A stretch of 64,000 nucleotides of DNA from Ryuthela nishihirai (GCA_038380435.1 JAWZYU010000024.1:53778613-53842612), one strand, 5' to 3'; positions 1 to 12,271 are shown, numbered from the stretch's first letter. Numbers and translations: made by a program. The notes: a model not told the origin generated them from the sequence alone.

Positions 1-605
1 ATGAAAACTACACAATTCCTTAACCAGTATAGTTGTATTGTCCAGTATTGTTACTATCTATATGTAAGCCATAATGCACAGATAAAGGATATATTTCTCT
101 TGACATCATGCACTATATTACCAAAGTTATTAGTTTTGTTGAAAAAAAAAGTATTTGAATATTTTCATATTATGGGAATAGAAAGCACCTTCTCCCTAAC
201 ATTAAATATAATCTCTTTTATGGGAATATATCATCAGGAATAAATTGGGAAACTTACTCAAATCTCTTTAAATCTCAACAATATTATTTAACATTTTAAG
301 AGTAATTGAAGCTGGAACATTTAACAGTAAATACTGCTGTAAATGTTGATCCTGAACATTTTTTTTTTCAATTAAGGTAAACTGAAAGAATTATACACTA
401 ACTTCTAACATTTTTTAGTTAACAATTTCTTATAACTAATGTTTTAATTAACTTTTAGATTATTTTTTTTACTAGCAATGCTGCTGTTATATATTTCAAC
501 TTCCATAACTCTAAATATTGAATGAATATTGTTGAAATTTTTGGTCTGTAAATGGTAGTTAAGCACAAACTGGAAGGAGAGCTGTATACCAATCCTCAGT
601 GATGA
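1..605. other. AT-rich sequence, nothing recognised
   Basis: No exon, repeat family or RNA gene is recognisable here. An 80-codon open frame at the left edge has no domain signature and no convincing splice context. The stretch lies upstream of the AtuA-like exon at 1936 and is probably intronic for that gene. Confidence 0.4.
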
Positions 606-690
606 TGCAGAGTCTAGCACCTAATGTTGCCAAGTCTAGCACCTAGTTGCAGAGTCTAGCACCTGATAATGCCAAGTCTAGCACCTAATG
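606..690. repeat. Four-copy 20-22 bp tandem repeat
   Basis: The 12-mer AGTCTAGCACCT occurs four times, at 611, 633, 653 and 675, spaced 22, 20 and 22 bp. The linkers alternate between forms ending GTTGCC/AATGCC and GTTGCAG. The array stops just upstream of the 5' end of an RTE fragment. Confidence 0.8.
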
Positions 691-705
691 TTTGACCCCT
701 GCCTT

Positions 706-1419
706 CTCATGGTGCAGACCATTAGCACCTTTCAAAAGAGATATTCTGTTTTGGAAGGGATGAATAGCAGGGCTGCCAGATCAGTGTGGCTTACTGATCT
801 GGTCATCTATGGCCACTTTTTTTCTGTTCTGCTGAGGAGTGGTCAACTTCACAAGGGCCTGGTGCTGACCATTTACAGCTATTGGACTGGTTTATGGCTT
901 TGAGCTTGATTATGGATCCTGAACTTGCTGCACTGGTGGGCCTCTGTTGAGGGAGAATCTGCCACTGTGTTTTCTGTTTGCTTGTGGGTTGTCAGCCCTA
1001 AGTGAACAGAGATGCGGGATACCTTATATCAGCTGGTGAATAATCCTGATCAGAGGCCATTGCAGGTACCTGAACCCTCACTTAGCTAGTTGGGTAACAC
1101 CAATCCTAAACTGGAGTAATGTGTCTCAGGCAGGTCTTATGGATCTTGAAAAGTTGGTGCCTGAAGTTCCTACAGAGCATGGGTGACTTCAGCCTGTAGC
1201 AGTGGGGTAACAGGTCTTTGTCCCATGCCTGCAATTAGGGGGCTGTTTGAAATTGTTAGCCCTACCTTTCTTAATAAACCCAGTTTTTTAAACATCCTAC
1301 TAATCATTTTCTCTCCAAGTATGTGGAACGTGAAGACATTATATAAAGATTATTCTCTTGATATCCTCATGCAGGAATTCCAGCATTATAACCTAGATAT
1401 TCTTGGCTTGCATGGACAT
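706..1419 (+). mobile_element. 5' fragment of an RTE/BovB-like LINE (broken copy)
   Basis: The sequence aligns by eye with the 5' untranslated region and first coding codons of the near-complete LINE on the opposite strand at 15717-19190. Shared blocks include the leader around GATCTGG and GAGGAGTGGTCAAC, and the protein start at 1183-1431, which reads MTSACSSGVTGLCPMPAIRG and continues to the endonuclease start (LDILGLHG). The copy stops where the catalytic QETRW motif should follow. This is a 3' truncation, opposite to the 5' truncation normally left by target-primed reverse transcription, so a later deletion or rearrangement is likely. Confidence 0.8.
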
Positions 1420-1437
1420 GTTACTTATTAAATTTGC

Positions 1438-1700
1438 AATTAATTTCTGTTTAATTTGGTATATACTTATTTCTGTTGATTGATTATTTTTTTTAATTCT
1501 AAAGTTGACTTGTTTGTCTGACTCAGAACAATTAGCTAAGCTGGAATTTTCTCAAAGTATGGTACCAAGAAAAAAATTTGCAAAACGAGAAATATTTACT
1601 TGAAACAATAATTTTTTTTTTGAAAATAATATAACCATTTTATTAATTTCTGTCTATTAGTTTTTTCTAAGTAAATTTTTATTTGTATTGCCAGTTGTAT
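1438..1700 (+). mobile_element. Interior fragment of the 42.4-43.4 kb TTAA-type MITE family
   Basis: Blocks such as CTCAAAGTATGGTAC, TTTGACTCAG-like and TTTCTGTCTATTAGTTTTTT recur in the same order at 42430-42720 and 42985-43250, where they lie inside or beside TTAA-flanked elements. No TTAA termini are evident here, so this is a fragment joined directly to the broken RTE copy. Confidence 0.5.
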
Positions 1701-1935
1701 TTTGTTATCCTGGAGTTATCTGTATTTAAAATGATGGCAGGTTCACTCTCAAAATTTTCTTTACAAAACTGTAGATCATATTCTAAAACAATATTGATTC
1801 TATGAAAAATTCATTACCACACAATTACAGGAATACCTTTAACACACAATATAGACTACCTTTTAAAGAATTTTGGATAGCACTAAAATCAGTAATTCTA
1901 GTAAGAGTTTGTTTTGCTTCTTTTTATCTTCATAG

Positions 1936-2026
1936 ATATATTCTACCAGGAATACATGCATTTAACTTTGTATTGGAAGATTCTCTTGGTGGGGGTGGGG
2001 CTGCTTCATTACGCAGTGATCCTCTG
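1936..2026 (+). CDS. Penultimate coding exon, AtuA/DUF1446-like protein
   Basis: The exon follows a polypyrimidine tract and CATAG acceptor and ends at a CTG|GTGAGT donor. It has one base of a split codon plus 30 codons. The product includes ILPGIHAFNFVL, then the glycine-rich LGGGGAASLRSDP. This resembles the C-terminal end of the AtuA family (acyclic terpene utilisation, DUF1446), which I recall as [LF]NFVL..[AS]LGGGG..SLR.D.QGK. It joins in frame to the exon at 12576, giving DPL|GKAFGQ. The glutamine I expect before GKAF is leucine here. The reaction in animals is not known to me. Upstream exons lie outside the window. Confidence 0.65.
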
Positions 2027-3811
2027 GTGAGTTTAAGATGGATATATTTGTTGTAGATTGTGAAGACTTGTGCTTAATTTTTTTTTATTGCATGAGTACT
2101 ATTAGATAATTTTTGTAATCTGTAAATTAGAAGTGTAGTATTTTAAATTATTAGATTATGCATTGCTCTGTTTTTTATTTTAGAAATAATTTTACATCTT
2201 TAGTTTTAGTAATTACATTGTGATGTAATAATTTGGTTTATTGAATTGTCTATTTTAGTTTACTGCTACAACATTCATTCATTCATGGTATGATATAGAT
2301 CAATTAGAACTGACTTTCATTGCAGATCTTGCTACCATTTTACAAATAGGTCAAATAGAGATCAATTGTAAAATTGCTTTATTAAGAATTATAAATAAGA
2401 ATATATTTCAAAATTGACTTACTCCTTAACATTTTAAGCCTGGTGGTTATCTTATTTTGTCAAAATGCCAGAGATTGTACTCTTACAATCTTAATGTTAA
2501 AAAAACTTTCTCACTTCGAGCCTTGAAGATATTTAAGATGATTTATTAAAATTAAGGTTATGCTTGTATGATCTCCACTATCTTGGCAAAATAAGTTGGA
2601 TGGTTACTAATGCAATTACCAGATGCAAAGTTTAATAATTAAAGGTCTTTTAAAACATAATAAAATTCGTAATACAAATAATCTTAAAATTAATCTTAGA
2701 ATTTCAGTTGCAATTCTTCTTGGGTTTACAAGTCTTTACACTATACTAAGGGGACTGGATGTCCCATTTCCCACACATTGTCCCATTATTAACAGGATGC
2801 TACTTGTCTCATTTTTCATTCACTTTTGAACTGATTTGCAAATATAATATTTGTGTTTTGAGAAAAAAGAAAAATTGATATGTTATTCGATGATAATTAG
2901 AATATGTTTTGTTACAATTCCATAATAATAAATCTTAATATGTGATATAGTATACATTAAAAGATAAATTTTGGAATTTTTTTTTCATTGCTGAATATGT
3001 TTTCCCTAACACCTTGGAGCATCTTATTGCTTTATAATGATAAATTAAAAATGTTTTATTTTTTCACATTGGAAATCTGTTCACCCCATACTAAATCGGT
3101 ATTTTTCAACCTTTTTGATGTCACATATTCTCTAATATGGTGTATTTCAAATCTTTTTTTAAACTATATTGAAGTGACTCTTTTCTAGTGACTCTAATAA
3201 TACTGATATGCTACTTTGGAGTCAATGTAAAATATCGCCTACCATCTGAAGTAAAGGAAGAAAAAAAATTGTTTTGTTTCCACGGGAATATAAGGACCAT
3301 TCAAATGAAAAGCAGACAACCCACATATCCGGATAATGGACTGAGTAATCTTTGTGCCCTTACACAGGAAAATGGGTATACATCGAAACAACTCATCAAA
3401 ACCAGAATCACTGGCAAGTATTGGTTTAAAAAGGATAGGTAATGTATGGATTCCATACAAACTCCACAAGAAAGCATCCAAATTTGAACAATATGTAGTA
3501 TTCTGATGTTTTAATTTGACTATCAGGATCCACTGTAGATTTCAGTTTCCAAACCATCACGACACCATAAACTCACAACACATAGATTAAAATAACTCAC
3601 AATATTGCAAAATTGCGAGCATTTTAATGCAAATCAGAGCACCCAGGGCTTTTGAGTAAAACTGTTGTTTTGTTACATGACATCTGCTTCCATGCTGATC
3701 AAGTAACAATAAAAATTTGCAGAGGTATGACTTGGAAGGCCTGGAACATCCTCTCTATAGTCCTATGATCTCCCTACTAGATTTTAAACCTCTGAAAAAA
3801 CCCAAAAAGAA

Positions 3812-4121
3812 GGAAGTTGGATTGGATTGGATTGTTTTACCTCTGAGCGGCACTTTTTTGCACACCATGGGCTAAATGGCCAGGCCACAAGGACCCTGAA
3901 GGCTCAGAGAAGGTTGGGGGAGGGGACCCACTGGAACAGCTGTTGGGAGACAGATGGTAACCTCCCGTCAAGGCCATCCAGCGTGTTCTTTAACGTGCAC
4001 AGGGTATAGCTCTCCCGCACACGGGGCCACGGCTTAACGTCCCATCCGACGGACGGCGGCCTTTTCAAGCCCATCAGTGTCCCCTACTGACCATGGGCAG
4101 GGCGGGAAAGGGAAGTTGGAT
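3812..4121 (-). mobile_element. SINE-A copy lacking its tRNA head, with 11-bp target duplication
   Basis: A perfect direct repeat GGAAGTTGGAT at 3812-3822 and 4111-4121 brackets a - strand copy of the SINE family that is full-length at 19994 and 61456. The body is present (GTCCGTCGGATGGGA, CGTTAAAGAACACGC and the GAGGTAAAACAAT end), but the tRNA-like region with its pol III boxes is missing. The 3' tail is a short (ATCCA)n run next to the left duplication. The intact duplication shows the 5' truncation happened during insertion. Confidence 0.88.
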
Positions 4122-6040
4122 GAAGATGTACAGTGCAGTATCACAGACTTCCTCATGCAACAGACAAAGTCACTCTAGGAAAGAGGATATCATGTTACTA
4201 ATTTCATGTTGGGATAAATGTCTAAATAGGCATGGTAAATTTGAACAGATCAGTAATGATTTACACTTCATTTCTGGCATATCCACTTTTCATTTGAACA
4301 AACTTTTTACATCAGATGTTCTAAGTGAATTTTCATATTCACTTAGAACTGTTTCAACATTGCCTTCAGCTTCCTTGTCTGACATTCTGGCACCATGTGG
4401 AAGATTATCTGGCAGACAATTCTGTTTGAGGTGCCACAAAGCAGGGCAAAACCATTTACCTGCCTTCCAACCAGTTATAACCAGTTATAATCTGAGAAAC
4501 ATGTACAAAAGGAGGCACCCTTTCATTCATGCAAAGCTTCTGTCAGAGTGGTGCCTGGTGCCAAGTCTGAGACTCTGACACTGCACCACCAGATGCCCAG
4601 GAGGATCCCCCTGAATCACTGCTCAATGGTTCCCATGAACGGACAGCCACATGATTTCAGGACAAGAACATCGCATTGAGAATTGTCTATTTTTGTCCTT
4701 CCCCCCCCCCCCCAGCAGAGAGAAAACGGGGACCAATCAAACTCTTTGGATAGCAGCCCCTTTGTGTGTTCAAGAGAGCAAAGCACACTTCAGTATTGGA
4801 CAGCAAACTCGACAGTCTTGTCTTGGAGATTGATCACTGTAGCCTTGGACAGCAATGTTAGCTTTTTAGTAGTTTGGAGAAAGAGCAGCACATTTGTAAT
4901 GTAGGCAAGAGAGCAGCTGGACATTTCCTACAGCATTATGTAAATTATTGAAAGCATGTAAGGTGAAATGGTAATAGCACTGTAAATAAATGTTTTTGTA
5001 TTTGTTGAAAAACCATTACCTGCCTTTGGTTACTCCTTTTTGGTGTGGAATGATACCTCTCTTCCCCAGTATGATACTGAACTCTTAATTATTTTAAAGA
5101 AGGAAAAATGTAGTGTATAAAAAACGATCACGGCTAAAATAAATACAGAACGAGAGGATTATATACAGCAATGTGTATTTTATCTTCCCCCCTCCCATAA
5201 AACACAAAACACAATCACCATTGTCAAATTTTCTCACATACCTGATAATGATAGTTCATGCATCCCTGAAAGTATTCTTATCATAGGTTGAGTCTGAAGC
5301 ATTAGACAATATGCATTTTTTTATTATTTCATAAACATCAATCATAGATATGAAAAACGTTTCATATTAGCAATATATAATTGTTGACACTTTGATCCAG
5401 GAATTGTACTATTTTGTCTCATTTTGCCTAGACACTAGACATTGTACCATCTAGACTAGTGGTTCCAGTGCTTTTGCCAAGTTTAATTTCTCTAATGTCC
5501 CCCTTCATGGAAGTCTGTGCTATCTATAAAATATTTGATATTCTATTTCCACAGAAAAACTAAAGAAAAAACATAAATTTCTGAAATGCCTCCATTGAGA
5601 GCCACTAATCTAAATTTTAAAAACAACCTTAAATGCTATTTAGACACAAAGTCTGAAAGCTGAAATTAATAATTCTGAAATTAAAGCTGAAATTAAATTC
5701 AGAATCAAATCGAAAAATGAACAGCTGATATTTTTGATTGAAATTAATTTTGCCACAAACCTTACATGAATTACACACAGAATTTGAATGGAAATTTCAT
5801 GACATTGCAATATCCAGCAGTAAACAGTTTATCAATTATCAAATCACACACATTCCATGATATTGGAAGCATCTATAAGACAATAATTGGTTGACTAGAA
5901 GTGTACTGATGCTCGAGGACATGTTCAGCATTATTTGGAAAAATTACCTTTCAAGTCTTTTTATCAGCTATACAAGTGTGTTTCATTGTTAGTGATATTA
6001 GTTTCTGCTCATGTGATAATATCTATGCATTTTATATATT
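4122..6040. other. Unassigned intron sequence
   Basis: The 161-codon + strand frame across 4093-4578 begins inside the SINE and has no recognisable domain. On the - strand at about 4280-4600 a weak zinc-knuckle-like pattern (HLKQNC) raises the possibility of a decayed retroelement gag, but cysteine spacing is incomplete. A 14-nt C run lies near 4701. Nothing is recognised from 4910 to 6040 except a weak hAT-like terminus near 5460. Confidence 0.35.
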
Positions 6041-6044
6041 CCCA

Positions 6045-7165
6045 TAAATTTATATGAAATACACTCAGTAGTCATTGAATTATGTCCACTCCCTACATAT
6101 TATGTCAGTGGAAGCTAACTTTGAAGCTCTATAACTTCTAGAAATAAGAATTTTATGAGAAAATATGACTGAAGATAAAGATCTTAATTAAGTCTATCTA
6201 AATCTCAATTTTCAACAGTATTCGTTTTGTATTTAAACAGTTATGGAAGTTTGAATATTTAACAGCAATGCCAAACATTAGAATTTACCTTAGAAGTTAA
6301 TTATAATTTGAATAAGAAGCAATATTTCAAACCACTTTATACAACAGATGTATATTTAAAAAGTTTTTGTAAATATTTTTTTGAAATTTTTTGAGACTTG
6401 CATTGTTTCTGTTAACCCTTTCACGACCAAGGGAAACATTTTTCCCATTTTAAAATTGGTGATTGTCGTATTTAATTATAACCTTATCTGCATTTTTTAT
6501 ACAGAATGTCAAAATAGAACGTATGCCGAACGCAATTACGTAAACGGGAACGTTTAGAAAACAAAAACAGAACTGTCAGGACGCATAATATATGTACTAT
6601 GTGCAATGTTCATCTTTGCCTCACTACCAAAAGAAATTGCTTTGCAGAATATCATAATTAGCACATCATTTGGTATAGTAATTTTATTTCATAATTTTGT
6701 ATTATTTTAGTTAACATTTTGTTCTAATAAACCAATAAATAAAAGACATTGCATAATAAGCCTAACTATAATTTGTGTTACTTTTATAGTCCATTGGGAA
6801 AAATATTTCCCATAAAATTCCAAAAAAAACTACACATTGTTATGTATTTTTCTTATGATTTTTATTTATTTTACGTCTAAACAAACTAAAATAAACAGTT
6901 ACATACTAATATTTACTCTTAGAAACCTTATGGTCCTGAAAGGGTTAAATACTTAAACTTCCATAACTTTTTAAATGCAAAGTGGATATTAATGGAAAAC
7001 TGAGATTTAGATAGATTTAATTGAGATCTTTATCTTCAGTCAGTTTCCCATAAAATGCTTGTTGTAGAATTTTATAGAGCTTTGAAGTTAATTTCTACCG
7101 ACATAACATGGACCACTGTGATATAATTCAATGACCATTGATGTATATATATCCCAGTATTTCTT
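6045..7165. repeat. Large imperfect inverted repeat enclosing a MITE
   Basis: Bases 6050-6265 match the reverse complement of about 6950-7165. Shared blocks include CTGAAGATAAAGATCT, TCTATCTAAATCTCA and GTTATGGAAGTTT. The right arm abuts the end of the TTAA-flanked MITE at 6948, whereas the left arm is separated from its start by about 145 bp. Confidence 0.75.
6412..6948. mobile_element. piggyBac-like MITE with TTAA target duplication
   Basis: Termini are TTAACCCTTTCACGACC on the left and GGTCCTGAAAGGGTTAA on the right, so TTAA flanks a CCCTTTC.. inverted terminal repeat. A subterminal inverted pair (GGGAAAcATTTTTCCCAT near 6432 and GGGAAAaATATTTCCCAT near 6796) is also present. There is no coding capacity. 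TTAA duplication with CCC..GGG ends is typical of the piggyBac superfamily. Confidence 0.75.
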
Positions 7166-7292
7166 TAGCTTCTAATGTTAATATGTACATAATTGATTAT
7201 TTTATAGAAATTGTTTATCACTATGGGAGAACCATTTATCTTCTTCAATAGTATTATCTAAATAATGTTTCACAATAATTTTCTGTAAAATC

Positions 7293-7564
7293 TAATGGAA
7301 GGAGCACATGCAACAATGAAGACATGACTGTGTACCGGGTGATGCTTGAGATATAACTCATAGTGCAAATTACATCACTAACTGTTTCAAATGTTAAATC
7401 AACTAAAAAGAAAAGGATATTCAGTTGTTATTCAGAAGAATTATTGTAAAGCAGAAAGTGAAATATATTTGACTTTGTGTGTGTCAGTCTAAGAAAAAAT
7501 ATTTTTATTAATCTGTGTGCATTGGTAGTAAAAGTGTGGTAAAAACAGCTAGAAATGTGTAATA
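7293..7564 (+). repeat. 5' LTR, internally deleted
   Basis: It aligns with the 3' LTR from TAATGGAAGGAGCA through GGATATTCAGTTGTTATTC and GTGAAATATATTTGACTT to GGTAGTAAAAGTGTGG. It then skips about 290 bp and rejoins at CAGCTAGAAAT. The terminal CA of the 3' LTR has become TA. Confidence 0.7.
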
Positions 7565-8035
7565 ATTGGTTTTAGGAGTATAGATTATTTTGAATGCTTT
7601 TCACAAGACATATGGAAGAATTGGTAAGGCTTGTGACATATATAAAAGCTGAAATGGCAACTCAAAGTAGTTAAATTAGTGATATATATATATATTCAAA
7701 ATAGCAATCTGAACAATAAAATCAGTGAAATAACTGATTGATGTATAGAGATAGAGAATGAACTTGGTAGACATTATGATTGTTTAAAAAATGAAATTGA
7801 TAGTATAAAGAGTAACATTAGTGAAATCACCTTACAAGTGAAAGAAGGAGTATTTACAGAAGATGGGAGAATCCCACTTGATGACTGATATGCTGGCAGA
7901 TCATCCTTCCTTGTTCGCGAACAGAATTAGTGGTCAGAGATGTATATTTTTGTATTATCATATATATCTCCTTTGACGACTGATATACAGAATTCTTTTG
8001 GAGCAGTTTTGGGTTTTTCCTCTGAGAAAATAATC

Positions 8036-8326
8036 TGAGAAAGTTTTGTGCATACAATGGGCTAATAAACAGGTCTCAAAGTCTCAGTGAAGTTGGGACA
8101 GCTGTTTGTTAGGCAGCTGTTAGGAGACAGATGGTAGCCTCCTGTCAAGGCCATCCAGTATGTTCTTTAATGTGCACAGTATGTGGTTCTCCTGCAGAAT
8201 GTGTCACACCTTAACATCCCATCCAACTGACCACATCCTTTCCAGGCACATTGGTATCCCCTTTTCTCACCAAGGGCAGAGGGGGGGGGGGGGGGTAGAA
8301 TAAATAAATCTCAATGTCAATCCAGA
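8036..8326 (-). mobile_element. Diverged SINE-A copy
   Basis: On the - strand it carries SINE-A body blocks (GTTAAAGAACATACTGGATGG, GGAGACAGATGG in complement, GGGATGTTAAGG-like). A 17-nt G run interrupts it near 8281. Its 5' end abuts the 5' end of another SINE-A at 8327 on the other strand. Confidence 0.7.
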
Positions 8327-8612
8327 TGGGGCAGGGGTGGCTCAGTTGGTAGGGTGCCAGGCTTGTAATATGCAGCCTCAGCTGAGCAAGCATCGAGATT
8401 TATCTCTGCAAAACTCCCTGCTCTGCCCATGATCAGTATGGGACACTGATGGGCTAGGAATGACTGTCGGATGGGATTGTTAAGCTGTGGCCCCATGTGT
8501 CAGAGAATCATACCCTGTGAGTGTTAAAGAACATGCTGGATAGCCTTGATGGGAGGCTATCATGTCTCCCAAGAGCTGTTCCAGTTGGTCCACTTCTCCC
8601 AAACTTCTTTGA
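8327..8612 (+). mobile_element. SINE-A copy with tRNA-like head
   Basis: The copy starts GGGGCAGGGGTGGCTCAGTT (A-box-like) and continues through the body blocks CGGATGGGATTGTTAAGC and GTTAAAGAACATGCTGGA. It is truncated near GAGCCT. The B-box region (GCAGCCTCAGCTGAGCAAG) is mutated. It meets the 8036 copy head to head. Confidence 0.72.
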
Positions 8613-8644
8613 GCCTATAAGATGTATTATCAGAGCCCCTGACA

Positions 8645-9806
8645 TGTTATCAGGAGGTTGTGGGTTTGTATCCCACCTGGCTCAAGACAATTTTTCCTCA
8701 AAATTGATCGACTTTTTCAGAGTTATATCTTCCTTCAGAGATGTGTGTGTTAGTGCTACTGGTGGACACTTCAGTGAAAATAAGACATTAGTGAAAGCCA
8801 GGAACAATTTCATTGGCTGAAAAGTAGGGCAGACATTGAAAGATGGTGTAGGCATTGTGAGGCCTGTGCAGCAAAAAAAGACCCTAAGATTAGGAATTGG
8901 GACAAGTTGCAAACATATAATGTTGGTGTCTCTTTTGAGAGAATAGCCATAGATGTTACGGGTCTGTTCCCTAGGACTGATGATGGAAATCGTTATTTAT
9001 TGGTGTCAATGGATTGTTTCATGAAGTGACCTGAAGTTTATCCCATCCAGTATCAGGAGGCAACAACAATTGCAGTGAATAATATGTGAATAATTTGATC
9101 AGTAAGCATGGAGTACCTTTACAACTCTATACAGACCAAGGTCGGAATTTTTAGTCTAATGTGTTTCAAAGTATATTAACTGCTAGGCATTCAGAAAACC
9201 GAAACAACTCCCCCTACACACTCAATCGGATGGCATGGTTGGGAGATCCAACAGAATGATTGCTCGAAATCTAGCATTGTTTGTGGATGATGTTGCTGTG
9301 ATCGCCACATACCACACTTTTTGTTGGCATACAGGACAACAGTGCATGAAACAGACACCTTCCATGCTGTCTTTGGAAGGGAATTACAGTTTCCCTGTGA
9401 TATTTTATATGGTCAGTCTGAAGCAATGCCTGTATCCATACCTCAAATACATACAAGATCTGCAACAATGATGAAGAAATACACCACTCCATCAGGCATA
9501 ATATCAACCTGCGAGCAAGAGAACCAAAACAAAGTACAACAGTAAAACAAATGAAAGTCTCTTCAATCAAGGAGATCCTATCTGGCGATATGATCTACAA
9601 AGAAGGAAAAGACTTTCACCAAATTTCAGGCTTGGTAGAGGTTCATGTACAGTAGTTACAAGGATTAATGACATAGTGTATCACATTCATCAACATCTGA
9701 CTACAAAGTGTAAGGTGGTTCGTGTGGATTGTTTGGTCCTGTTTTATGGAAGAAGTCAAGAACATTCGGATTCTAGGACTGTTCAGGGACAAAGAAAACC
9801 TTAGGA
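8645..9806 (+). pseudogene. Gypsy-like integrase relic
   Basis: Split among all three + frames, the reading follows a Ty3/Gypsy integrase: an HHCC-type start (GGHFSENKTLVKARNNF), a core start near 8945 (IDVTGPF-like), a second acidic position near 9130 (LYTDQG-like), and TPLHTQSDGM near 9210. It continues into YRTTVHET near 9325 and a C-terminal chromodomain-less tail near 9570-9800. Numerous frameshifts and stops separate these pieces, so no active enzyme is encoded. No reverse transcriptase precedes it. Confidence 0.8.
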
Positions 9807-9814
9807 GGGGACAT

Positions 9815-10399
9815 TGTAATGGAAGGAGCATGTGCAACAATGAAAATGTGACTGGTACCAGGTGATACTTTAGATATAGCTCAGAGTGCGAATTACGTCA
9901 CTAATCACTTCAAATGTTGAATCAACTTAAAAAAAATGAAGGATATTCAGTTGTTATTCGTAATCTATTCACAACATTATAGCTATTCTAATTAGTGTGA
10001 AGCAGAAAGTGAAATATATTTGACTTTGGGCTGTTTTAATGTAAGATGAAACATTTTTATTAATCTATGTACATTGGTAGTAAAAAGTGTGGTCTTTGGG
10101 ACACTTATAGTTTATGCTAAGTGCAGCGAAAAGTTTTGGATTTATCATGGTTTCAAGTAAAATAACAATTTATTGCGGAGAAAATTGGTTTACAAATGAT
10201 CTGGTAATTGTGATTATCAAGATCAATTTATACTGATAGATGATGCGTATTGGTGTTTTATGTAAATAATTATGAAATTGTTTATGATTTATGTAGTTTT
10301 TATTGCCTGAGTTATTAAATCAGTTCATTTATAGTTTGCTTACTTATTTTTGAATTCACACTCAGTTGACTATTCAAATACAGCTAGAAATCTGTAACA
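9815..10399 (+). repeat. 3' LTR
   Basis: It begins TGTAATGGAAGGAGCA directly after a purine tract and ends CTGTAACA, giving TG..CA ends. It is about 585 bp and contains the block deleted from the 5' LTR. A segment near 9972 (CATTATAGCTATTCTA) also occurs just outside the element at 10533. Confidence 0.7.
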
Positions 10400-12271
10400 A
10401 TATGTACAAATGCATAATTGATTATTTTCTAGAAATTGTTTCATCATTATGGAATATCATTTATCTGCTTCAATAGTATTATCTAAACAATGTATCACAA
10501 TAATTTTCCGTAAAATCTAATGGTGAAAAATTCATTATAGCTATTCTATTTTTACAACTTAACAAAGTCGCTCTATATGTTGAGATTAGCAACCTTTTCT
10601 CTCTGCTTTCAGCATAATGATTTTGCCATTTCAACATCAAACTTATCGACAATTGTTCATCTTGAATGCAGTTTTTGCATTACAGTAGAGTTCCCTGTTT
10701 AAAACAGTTGATTTTGTTCAGGAATATTGGAGTTTTTACAATCTTCTGGTCAATAACTGATGTTGAATTTCTATTAGACCTTTTGAACATCCATTCATTC
10801 CATTCAAATCTAGGTTTAAATTGTACTATTTTTGTCAAAAAATAATTTCATGTTTCTTACTGAGTAGTCTGTGTATTGCTTCTGGGCTGTATGTAGTAAA
10901 ACTTTTTATGTTCAGTGAATCTGAGATGTTTTTCATAACACTTTTTAATTTATTTTTGTCTTGTACAGGAATCCTATGTATTTCTATATTCTTGTGTCTC
11001 CTGTATTGTTCCATGTCATATATTTGTATTATTAACTGTTTTATTTCGTTTGTCAAATCCTTACATGACTTTTCTTATTGTAGCTAATCTATTGGATAAA
11101 TTGCTCTGTTGTAATTCCTGATTCTATAATTTGCTTGGTAAAGCATTATAGAGATCAGGGGAAAACCACCGATTGTTTCAGTTCTCGGTTCCATTGTAAG
11201 TTACCTCTTTCCATCAGCAGTTTGTATATCATCAGATCTCACCATTACAAATCACACAAATCTTCCTTTCCTGCACTATCTCCATATCCATCACTGAGTG
11301 ATGTCTTTCAAGGTTTAGCTCAGGCTGCCATGCCAGGCTATTGCACCATATTTGACACATGTGAAGACACCTTTTCACTAATGTTGTCTTGTGTGTTGGT
11401 CGGAGCATTTTTTTATATTTTATTCAGTCTACAATAAGGAGAGATCTACTTTTCCTTTCTCTCTACTACCATTCTTCTTTAGTCCCTTCTAATTAACTGA
11501 ATATTCAAAATATAAGTTACCTTTATAAATACTGCAACTTGAGTACTCTGATTTTGGACCACTGGGAATATTCCTTTGGCATCTGACCTACTTTGCATTG
11601 ACTCCTATCTTATTATAATGACACTAAATTAAAAAAGTTCTTCAACTTGAAGATTTAAGTTTAAATTAGCTATCAAACTCTTGTTAATTGGAAAGCAACA
11701 AAAAAAAATGCATATGCTCCATTCAGCTGGTGGTTACAGTATCTCTTCATTTACCTTTAACGTGGCCACTGCCACCTTGATACCCATTGTTGGAAGGCTA
11801 CTGGAACATGGAAATTTGCACACAAATAACTTTAACTTCAATTTGGGTAACACTGGGTGAGGGGGAACGCATCTAGTGTGGCTTGTTTGGATAACAGGGA
11901 TTACCGAGATGATGATGCACATACATGTCAAGCGGCATCTAGAACATGAACAGCATGGCTCGCATGTGCATCAAACAGCGCAAATGTGTTAACAAAATAT
12001 AAATCAGTTTTAATATTTTTGTGTTCAATTGTTTTCAGAATGTATTTAAGCAATTATATGTTTTCCTACACAGTTAATTTATATTTGAGATAAATAGGTT
12101 TAAAAAATTGTACTGAAATTTCAAAGTGTGACTAGAAATATCAGCATATATATCTCCATTTCACCTATATGTAATAATATACTATTATACAAATCAAACC
12201 AAACATTTCTGTAATGTAATAATTATATAGCAATATAAGTTTAATGGAATATAAACATATTTTTCATTATA

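Larger units (their letters stand above)
7293..10399 (+). mobile_element. Decayed Ty3/Gypsy-like LTR retrotransposon
   Basis: Two related LTRs (7293-7564 and 9815-10399) flank an internal region with a short possible gag relic (about 7690-7880, a charged coiled-coil-like reading on +), two SINE-A insertions and an integrase relic. Protease, reverse transcriptase and RNase H are absent, so most of pol has been deleted. A purine-rich tract (AGGAGGGGACAT) precedes the 3' LTR, as expected for the plus-strand primer site. Confidence 0.75.

Noticed and set aside
4093..4578. 161-codon + strand open frame
   Set aside because: It begins inside a SINE, has no recognisable domain and lies in an intron; long open frames by chance or repeat composition are expected.
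8645..9806. Endogenous retrovirus rather than Gypsy-like element
   Set aside because: Only an integrase relic remains, with no envelope-like frame; the motif spacing fits Ty3/Gypsy and nothing supports a viral origin.
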